DNA of 64,000 nt from Cyathus striatus. Taxonomy: Eukaryota > Basidiomycota > Agaricomycetes > Agaricales > Nidulariaceae. Where the stretch lies: contig JAOVFP010000007.1 in NCBI GenBank assembly GCA_025738555.1, positions 1,984,001-2,048,000 of the forward strand, written 5' to 3'. The notes under the pieces were generated by a model. The model was not told the DNA's origin, searched no databases, and saw nothing but the letters and a program-made list of their open reading frames with translations. Positions 56,571 to 64,000 of the stretch are shown here, piece after piece (the first letter of the stretch is position 1; each line of letters starts with the position of its first letter). The position numbers were made by a program, and so were the translations under genes.

Positions 56571-59278
56571 CTGTGACATCAGGCCTCTGATGATCGGTGC
56601 TCTGCACTTAGAACGCTACGTGAGGGCATCGTCAGTATTTCACTAGACCCCTACATTGGCTATGCTAGTATCAATGAGAGCACTGGATAGGAGGCGGATC
56701 TAGGAGTTGGGGTACTAGGGGGAAGGTGATACGAGTTGAAACGGGACGTAGGGGATGTAACAAATCTGGTGTATGAATGTGGCATATGATGTGATGGTGC
56801 ACTGGGAGATATGAACGAGGTTGTTGTGCTTGCAGCCATTCGCATTCAGCAATGTGATGTCTTCTATACCACAAATTTTATTCTCATTAACGGAAGTACA
56901 GGATGTCAGTCACGCGCCAATCCCCTTCGTCCTCTCTGCGATTGTGCCTCCCACATTTGAACTGCATCAGCAGCATTCATTTGTATATGTACCCATGCTG
57001 GATGGTGATGTGTGTTCGGGCTGTGTTGCATGTTGAGGGTCCTCCCTGGCTCGTGACGCTCTCCATACCTCCACTCGTTTGCCTCTCTCTGTCATACCCA
57101 GTGAGAGGATCTTGATTCCCGGTTAATAGTCAGTTGGACACTGCCAATTGACCTCTCTCTGTGTGCATGCCCGGCTCGACGCTCGACAATATATGAAGCT
57201 GCGACCCTCTAGAAGAGACAGTTGGACAAGAACTGATTGGATTAGAACTGGCAAAGAGTGGTATCTGCCTCATGCACGTACTGTATGTTTCGATATCGTA
57301 TTTCGGCATTCTACACCACAGCACCCTGTGACACAACATGACCGGAATGCACACCATTACCACCCCTATCCTCTCTATTCACCATGGCAATCATGGCCTA
57401 CAGTGCCATGCCTTGCCATGATGCTCTAGTTCTTCAACTTGCATCACAACCCACCAGTTTCAATATTGAAAAGCACTAAATGTACCCCTTTTCTATAGTG
57501 CATCTCAGTGGGCCTCTGGTGTTTCTGCATTATAGAGTTGAGTTGAGGACCAGATTCAACAAATTTGTCAGTATAGGCATTTATCTAACTCTCGACATTT
57601 CATTGGTTTAATGGCTCCCAGTGAGGATTGGTTACTATCACTGCTCCTTCATTCAGCACCTTCCTCCAGCCTATGCGCTTTTCTTGGCTAATGTATTATA
57701 ACATACAACTTCCTGCTCGACGAGGTGAGTAGTATACAATACTGATTGGTGATTTCAGTGCGGAATTTCCCAACTCATATTTTTAAGATCGTCCTAACCC
57801 ACTTGCTTAAAATTTCCATGCTTTCCTGGCCAACCTTATCTCACTAAGGACGTGTCGACACGCACTCTTTCATTATTAGTTAATTGACTTTCGTTTACAT
57901 TCTATATACACTTTATTCCCATTTCATTTATATATCCCTGTGCTCGACATTAGTGTGCCATCATGAGGTCTCGTTGTCTCAAACGTATTCCATTTGTTTC
58001 TCAAGGAGTACAATGTTAAAGCTAACAACACTTGCTTGCTCCAATTACCACGTAGCATTAAACTGGAAAGTGAACGATCGTCTTCCACTCATTCACAAAC
58101 TTATCCACCACTCTATTATGTCCATTATCGAAATCATTGACCCTAATCTGTATCGTCACTCACAATGCTCTGCACCAACATTACCTATCTTTACCTCACA
58201 ATATCTTTGACTCAACCCTCACTGCTCTCATACTCTATTCTATCCCAATTCTTCAGTTTTATTTTATATGTCTATTGATATCTCTTCCCATTCAGTAATT
58301 ACTTTTCTATTGATCTTCCCTTTGTAATTGTATATGTATATAATTAAATCTATAAATTCTGGATTCTTCTTTGCTTCCTAAGCTTTAGTCTTTTCTTTCA
58401 TTATGGCTTTCTCTTCATTTCTGTCCCTTGAGTGAGACTTGGATATATCCTCAACCCCAGCATTGGGTGGTATCGTTTATGGAAGGAACTTAACGTCGAA
58501 AATTACATACTCATCAACATCTTCCTCCGGCTATCCTACTGATGAGCTGACTTTCTTTGGTCAAATCTTATCCTCCTCCTGCCAACTCGATAGTACTCTA
58601 CTGGTCTCTGTTGTATGTCCTTCTGAGGCTTGTAACGACATTCAGACTTGCTTCAAAAATCAAATCTCTTTCTTATTGAAAATTGAACAAGTCAACAGCC
58701 AAGTTTTGACTCTTTATCTGGTTAGTTCTTTTAGTTTCTCAAATCCAAATTCCATTTCTTGACATAATCCAGTCTACCAATATTTCATCCGTGATTTCCA
58801 ACTCTACCCCCAATCCAGATGGCTGTTGTATCCAATTTACCTCATTCTCCCTCATCAATGTTCATTATTCTGTTTTTATATTTATTGACCGTGGTTCCAT
58901 GTATTCACTTTGTTTTTTAAAGGAAAATTACTTGAATCTCACCTCCGGTACTACAATCTTCATTACTGCTAAATTGGTCCAGTGGTTGGACAGATATGCT
59001 TGGTTCAGAATATGTTTGTTTCCTTAATTTCAACCTGCCTGTTTATGATCTATATCTGTTTCAGACTTATGAACTCCAAATTCAAGGCATTTTTCACTAT
59101 TACTATTAATGTAATATATTATTAACAGATCTCTTTTAATACAACTTGCCAACCATCCTTGCCCCTGTTTAATTGCTTATTAATTTAAAGTTCCCCCTCA
59201 TTGACTTATCATGGTAAATAAATGTCAGTTAAATGAGGTGGTAGTGGGCCCTGCCGCTTGCTGGCTCTATTTCTTTAT
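56571..59278. other. Right part of the outer insertion, no family recognised
   Basis: Plus-strand frames at 58,439-58,762 (SSGYPTDELTFFGQILSSSC, LLVSVVCPSEACNDIQTC) and 58,791-59,027 look coding-like, being Ser/Cys-rich, but match nothing I know and are separated by stops. The GGTAGTGGG near 59,240 may be the element's right terminal repeat. Confidence 0.3.
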
Positions 59279-60133
59279 TATCCAGAAGGCGACGGACAAA
59301 CTGAACACATTAACCAAGTCTTAGAGCAGTACCTTTGCATTTACTGCAATTACCAGCAGGACAACTGGGCTGATCTCCTTCCCATCACTGAGTTCGCATA
59401 TAACAATACACCGAGCTCAACCACTAATACCACTCCTTTCTTTGCCAATAAGGGTTATCATCCACAGATTTCAGTCTATCCCAAGCATGACATTACCTCC
59501 ATTCATGCTAGGGATTATGCCATGGACCTCTAGGAACTTCATGAAAATCTCAAGGCCGAAATAGCACTTGCTCAGAAACGCTATCAGGTTGGAGCAGACA
59601 ACCGTCACTTGCCTGCCCCAGAGTTCAAAGTTGGAACTAAAGCCTTTGTCCGTGCTAAGTTCTTTAACACCACTCGCCCTTCCAAGAAATTGGCTGAAAA
59701 GTATTATGGTCCTTTCGAGATCATTGCTGAAACTGGTACCCACTCCTGCACCCTTAGACTCCCTTCCAATTTCCAAGCTGTACACCCTGTATTCCATGTT
59801 TCTATGCTCGAGCCCGCAGTTGAAAACACTATCCCTGGTCGAGAGATACCTCCGCCTCCCCCTGTGGAAATCGACGGAGATATCGAGTTCGAGATCAGTG
59901 AGATCTGCGACTCCAAGCTAGATCGCCAGTTCAAGAAATGCCCTCTTTGTTACTTAGTCCGATGGACTGGTTATGAAGGAACTGACGAAGAACTCACTTG
60001 GTTGGCTGCCACTGAAGTAGAACATGCTACAGAGCTCATAGAGGAATTTCACACTCGTTATCCTGATAAGCCCAATCCTTCTACTCCTGTTACATATACT
60101 TTCTCCACTTACATTTTCGTTTCTCCGCTATAG
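59279..60133 (+). pseudogene. pol: Pol polyprotein, second part: integrase C-half and chromodomain
   Basis: Resumes at PEGDGQTEHINQVLEQYLC, which supplies the Glu of the integrase DDE triad, then NWADLLPITEFAYNNT and FFANKGYHPQ. After an in-frame TAG at 59,531 it continues ELHENLKAEI, GTKAFVRAKFF and YYGPFEI (the integrase C-terminal GPY/F-like module). It ends with a chromodomain (CYLVRWTGYEGTDEELTW...ELIEEFHTRYP). Chromodomains target chromoviral integration to marked chromatin. Both stops and the 29 kb insertion make it nonfunctional. Confidence 0.92.
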
Positions 60134-60424
60134 TTTATTGTATATCCGTATCCGTCTTCTCGACCAAAGGTTGAAGATTGACGCTTCTCCAGACACCGCT
60201 TGCATGATGACCACTACATTTAATAAGCATAGCTGATTTGTCACTTTGCATACTTAACGAGGTGGGCTGAGAGTGGAAGTACAGAGTTGTATTAGTTTTC
60301 TCCTAAGGTGTTTCTGCTTATTCCATCTTACTGTTTACTCTTATGTTTTCGTTCTCCTCGCACCAAAATCATTAAAAGTCCACAAAAAACAAGTATATAC
60401 AATTTTTTCTCCATCTACTGTACA

Positions 60425-62090
60425 CTACTCTTTGTCTTTGTCTTCTTCCTCTTCATTACTCCCGGACTCATTAGTCTCTGCCGGAGTACCCTCCTCTGCC
60501 ACCTGCGTGGTCGTCATCAACCTGTTCAATGTACCCATCAACTCCGTGTGCATGTTGACGTTCCTCCCCAAGGCCTCTATCAGCATGTCCGATAAGGGAC
60601 TCTCAGAGTTGAGCTGCATCGCCAACTTGTCGCACTCATTCTCTGCAAGATACAGCTGGCCCCTCAGAATCTTGCACTCAGCGTCAAACATCTTCCCCTT
60701 GGTCCACAATTCATCTGCCTGTTTCTCTGCAACCTCTAACTTCGACCTTGCCACTGCCAGTTGCATCTGCAACTCCTCCACCAATTTCTCCTGCCCAGTA
60801 CCACCGGTCATCATCTTCTCCAGACCAATTCTCTGCTCCTCTGTGTTCCCCGGGACTACAGTCCCCCACATTATTCCCTCATTGATGCATCTCCCCTTCT
60901 TTGTCCAACACACCTCGCATGCCTTGTGGCTCATTTTCTTTCCCCTAGGAGCAAGTCAGAACAACTCCGAAAAGAGAAACGGACAACTTAAACGAGATCC
61001 AATAGACACTCCCTGTTTAACTTACTGCATACGTTGCAGGGGACCTTGGGCAAGACATACTCCTCTTTCTCCTTTTTCTCCATGGCCGCCTTGGCTTTCT
61101 CCACACCCTTACCCTTTTTCCCCACAGATGCCCTCACTTCTTCCACCTCGATGTCGGACTTGTCCCCAGCCTGGCTCTCTGTGCCGGTACGACTCTTGCT
61201 TCTAGACTGGCTAGCCTTGCTGCTAGCATCGTCTTCCACCACCTTGTCGTCGATCAGAGCCTTGCTCTTTATTCCCTTGCATTGGGAAGTCCGGGTCATA
61301 GTCTTCTTTTTAGGCAGTTTTGGCATCACCTTTGTTGTGTCCTCCGGATTCATGTGGGTGTGTTTCCTCTTGGAGCCACCCTCATTCTCCGCCCGCCAGA
61401 TGCTCTTCTCCACCTCTTCCTCCGGTGTTATGGTGTGGCCTTCGGCTTCCAATTGCTGAACAGTGCGATCACGGTCAGCAATCTGCTCTGCGCTCATGTA
61501 GGACCCTACCTGTGGGGTAGACGTTACCTCCGGCTCAACTGTAGGAGTTGGAACTCCTACCCTCATTGGTCCTACCTCAGCTACTACTTGCTCCACTATT
61601 TCCTTCACCGCGGTTGAGTCGTCCACCGACATAACCAAACTGTTGGCCTCCCTGTGGTAATGTAAAGATGTTACCACCGACTCCAGATTAAATGACATTA
61701 CTCCCAACCTTGCCATTGTTGCCTCATACTCTGTGTGTACTTGCAGAGAAGTGTCTTGCCTCGTCGTTTCCTCCGCTGGGCGACCAGTTAGTCGTGCCAT
61801 CGTTTGAGTGACCCTCGCCTTAGTCTCCTCCTGCTTACATTTCTTTGCCCTTATAGCCTCCAATCTTCCTCCCTCATCCACCTCCATTGTGTCCTCCTTC
61901 TCCCCCCAGCCTGCTCCATTTCCTTCACTGCCTCAACCTCAGTCTCTTTCACCTCCTCCACTGACTCTGTTCCAACGCCTAGCTCCGCCCTAAGGGCCTT
62001 CAACTGTGCCTCCATCTCCTCAAGCCTTTTGAGCTTCTCCGTGTCGAATGGCCAGGAGCATGGATTGAGAACTCGAAGACATTGTTAAAG
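60425..62090 (-). pseudogene. Antisense Cys-cluster coiled-coil ORF of the gypsy element
   Basis: It lies on the minus strand between pol and the 3' LTR. Upstream coding (LNPCSWPFDTEKLKRLEEME, about 62,070 down) is joined by a frameshift in a G-run near 61,903 to the exon beginning MEVDEGGRLEAI and ending VPCNVC. An 81-nt intron (61,025-60,945, GTAAGT...CTGAC...TAG) follows. Exon 2 (60,944-60,425) reads HKACEVCWTKKGRC, then a long coiled-coil-like stretch and an acidic tail. Joined, the cysteines give CX2C...CX2CX6C, reminiscent of fungal Zn-cluster motifs. Antisense ORFs of this kind occur in basidiomycete gypsy elements. The role is unknown; a nucleic-acid-binding regulator is possible. This copy is broken by at least one frameshift. 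Confidence 0.65.
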
Positions 62091-62249
62091 TGGTCACGTG
62101 TTAAGGAGTTGCTGTAACGGGGTAAAAGATGGGTTTGATTTTCTCCACCATGGCTGACCTTTATATATCTGGACCTGATGTCAAAACACCGATCAAATTC
62201 AAGAAGCTTATTATTTGATCACGTGCTCAGGCCTCAAGGGCTCGGCCTT

Positions 62250-62262
62250 AAGGGGGGAATAC
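62250..62262 (+). other. Polypurine tract of the gypsy element
   Basis: AAGGGGGGAATAC lies immediately before the 3' LTR start TGTCAT, the expected place for plus-strand priming. Confidence 0.8.
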
Positions 62263-62915
62263 TGTCATATCCCATATCGCCTACCTCCAGACTCCTATGC
62301 CCTTACTCTGCCTTTTCCTATTATTACTCCGGACTTTGATTACATTCTTAATATTACTTATTGATTACTGTACATAGATTACTCTTGTTTCCTTTCTTCC
62401 GTTCTACTGAGCTATCCTCTCAGTATTGTAGTATACATCTCATAGTGAGTCACTTATCATTCTTAAGTGCACCACTATTAGTTTTACTTTACACTGCCAT
62501 ATGTGCTCACTTCTCTGACATGTTTAATTAGTTATAGTCTTCATTCTACATACACCTACCCTGACTGTACTTCTCTGCTGGCCTTGGCCAGCAGCCTTTA
62601 CTTACTCCGAGTCTCCAGTATTTAAGTAGCACTTGATTTGTACTTAGTCTACAGTTTTGTATTGAACTACGTCCTCACCCTTCAGTCTGACTTGAGTTAC
62701 ACCTCTCATCTTCTCGTCTCTCGTCTTCTCTGAAGGGCTTGCCCTTACTCCGAAATACAGGACCAGGAATCCCAGGGGCGCAGCACATAAGCTGAAGCCA
62801 AAGTCCTACCCCCTGAGTTCTTGTTCTCCGCTTTCGTCTCGTACTCACCCTTGCTTCTCCGCAGTCACCCCCTTGTACTCCACTGCCAAGTCAGGCTAGG
62901 GGCATGGATGTGACA
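62263..62915 (+). repeat. 3' LTR of the gypsy element (653 bp, intact)
   Basis: Runs from TGTCATATCC to GGATGTGACA and is followed by the CCTTC target duplication. It is the reference for reconstructing the split 5' LTR. Confidence 0.95.
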
Positions 62916-64000
62916 CCTTCTTTTGATATAGGATGATGGTTCCATTGATCAACAAATTGTTCAAGGTCTTCATTTATAATATTGAGAAAGAGATCATGTA
63001 TTAGCTATAAATGTGTTGAGTTTGATGATGAATCAAGCATATGAAGTCTTTCAAGCCGGGAGAAAAAGCATGCCATGGATGTACTACTTGGCTTCCAACT
63101 TCAATCCACATACACTCTATTCAAGTATTTCTGGTTGATCTAATTAATATTAAGGGTTAAATGTTATAAAAGCTCAAATGAAATTATGACACACATTCCC
63201 CATATGAATGAAGCTCTGTTTGGCCCTCTATATTTAATCATCCACACTGAAATTTCGATGTTCTCTTCTCCTCAATCTCCTCGAACTCGTGAAGGTATTC
63301 CATATTCAGTAACAGAACCCAAAAATAGATTAAGAACAGTTGATGAGCAATTGTTATTGCTTGCTTTCATGCCAACAATCTAATGAAATGTGTGTTAAAA
63401 ACTCAGTTCATATGAATCAAGTTCAAAGCAAACCAAGTGTGAATATCCATCACAATTCCATGGATTAAAATGCCCCATTTTATGAGCTTATGGTGGCCAT
63501 CCAAATGCCATAATGCATGAGGATTGACCAAGAGCATCAACATGTTGCAATGAAGAGCATATATGCTGCTTCTGTATACAGATTCCTCTTTGTTTGAAAT
63601 AACCCATTGCATAGCATATACCAGAAGCAGGTCTTTCTTTTCTGAAGTTTCACATCAGATTATCAACTTCTTGATCAGATAGATCAGAAAAACTTTGATT
63701 AATTCCATGTATTTTCAAATATTTGCTTAATGTATTGTGATGTATGCCTAATGCACTTGAGAGCATTGAAATTGAGATTCTTCAATGTGCAGACATTGCA
63801 TCAGAAAGCCAAGCATAGTTAAAATCCTTAGCAGGGCGACCTCAATTACCAGAATAGATCTCAGACATTGGTTCAAGAGTTTCTATTCTTTCACTTGCCC
63901 TAATCATAGTGATATATTTGTAAGGCAAATTATTTTAAAGATAAGATCATACCTCTCTTCAAGGTTATGTGAAAATTGTTCAAGCTTAAAGCATAGTGAG
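62916..64000 (-). pseudogene. DDE integrase-core gene, upstream half, decayed and truncated by the window
   Basis: Minus-strand words appear in order in several frames: ALGIHHNTLSKYLK (near 63,750), the IHGINQSFSDLSDQEVDNL region (near 63,690), GYFKQRGICIQ (near 63,590), NPHALWHLDGHHKLIKWG (63,525-63,470), EYGIPSRVRGD (near 63,300), KYRGPNRASF (near 63,220), and IECMWIEV with EQFVDQWNHHPISKEG (near 63,120-62,920). These match the conserved integrase-core proteins of Agaricomycetes (first Asp in WHxDGxHKL, second in SRVRCD, then RIERLW). Frames change several times and stops occur, so it is a pseudogene. The gypsy element inserted right after WNHHPISK. The 5' end lies beyond the window. Confidence 0.72.

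Larger units (their letters stand above)
30290..59278. mobile_element. ~29 kb composite insertion in the gypsy integrase
   Basis: It separates integrase residues TSGY from the following PEGDGQTE. Near the ends are CCCACTACC (30,290-30,298) and GGTAGTGGG (59,240-59,248), which could be CACTA-like terminal repeats. However, 30 bp lie between the right repeat and the resumed coding sequence, and no target duplication is clear. After removing the KDZ-like elements about 5.3 kb of outer element remains (30,290-30,883, 36,078-38,041, 56,570-59,278), enough for a transposon with an unrecognised protein. The class is unresolved. Confidence 0.6.
21853..62920 (+). mobile_element. Ty3/gypsy chromodomain retrotransposon, carrying nested insertions
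   Basis: A full-length element bounded by 5-bp target duplications CCTTC (21,853-21,857 and 62,916-62,920). Its order is 5' LTR, gag, protease, reverse transcriptase, RNase H, integrase, chromodomain, antisense ORF, polypurine tract, 3' LTR. Reverse transcriptase precedes integrase and there is a C-terminal chromodomain, as in chromoviruses (Metaviridae-like, fungal). Removing the insertions at 22,030-25,045 and 30,290-59,278 leaves about 9 kb, a normal size. It inserted into an integrase-like pseudogene and is itself inactive (stops, RT active-site change, interruption). Confidence 0.93.

Noticed and set aside
30289..59278. Helitron ends for the composite insertion (5' TC)
   Set aside because: The left end can be read as TC, but no CTRR with a preceding hairpin is present at the right junction and no Rep/helicase is seen.

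Overview
This window looks like transposon-packed genomic DNA of a filamentous basidiomycete, most likely an Agaricomycete (mushroom-forming fungus). The evidence is the short GT-AG introns, a KDZ-type transposase with a CxC2-like cysteine cluster, a chromodomain Ty3/gypsy element with an antisense Cys-cluster ORF, an NRPS-like adenylation fragment of basidiomycete type, and single-pass Ser/Thr-rich membrane proteins with PPxY tails. I see no housekeeping gene, rRNA or CRISPR array. Almost all recognisable sequence is mobile or decayed.

Region 1 (1-20.7 kb) is a patchwork of old fragments: three copies of an ~800 bp dispersed repeat, a segmental duplication (2.43-6.12 kb versus 13.98-16.24 kb) carrying pieces of a GDSL/PC-esterase-like gene, a TIR element inside one duplicate that itself holds a solo LTR, a copia-like LTR, a TA-flanked MITE, two Ser/Thr-rich membrane-protein genes or remnants with internal duplications, an NRPS-like fragment, and degenerate tandem repeats.

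Region 2 (20.7-64 kb) is a nested set of insertions. A DDE-integrase-like pseudogene (minus strand, 64,000 to 62,921 and 21,852 to about 20,717) is split by a complete Ty3/gypsy element with 5-bp target duplications (CCTTC at 21,853 and 62,916). The gypsy 5' LTR is split by a 3.0 kb KDZ-like non-autonomous element (22,030-25,045). Its integrase is split by about 29 kb of DNA (30,290 to about 59,278) that contains a 5.2 kb KDZ-like non-autonomous element (30,884-36,070) and an 18.5 kb KDZ element (38,050-56,561) with TIRs and a perfect 8-bp target duplication.

The 18.5 kb element is the centrepiece. It has long inverted arrays of a 59-bp repeat at both ends, a multi-exon KDZ transposase on the minus strand with disabling mutations, a repeat-rich promoter region, a 91-bp tandem array, an apparently intact 10-exon gene of an unnamed family on the plus strand (49,151-51,640), a solo LTR and a hAT-type MITE. 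The two smaller KDZ-like elements share its terminal sequences and the core of its repeat, so they may be mobilised by the same transposase family.

Almost every substitution I could align between the two gypsy LTRs lies at a CpG. Several inactivating changes (CGA to TGA stops, and the reverse-transcriptase YLDD motif read as YLDN) fit the same process, which suggests cytosine methylation and deamination as the main decay process. All exon and boundary calls were made by eye.
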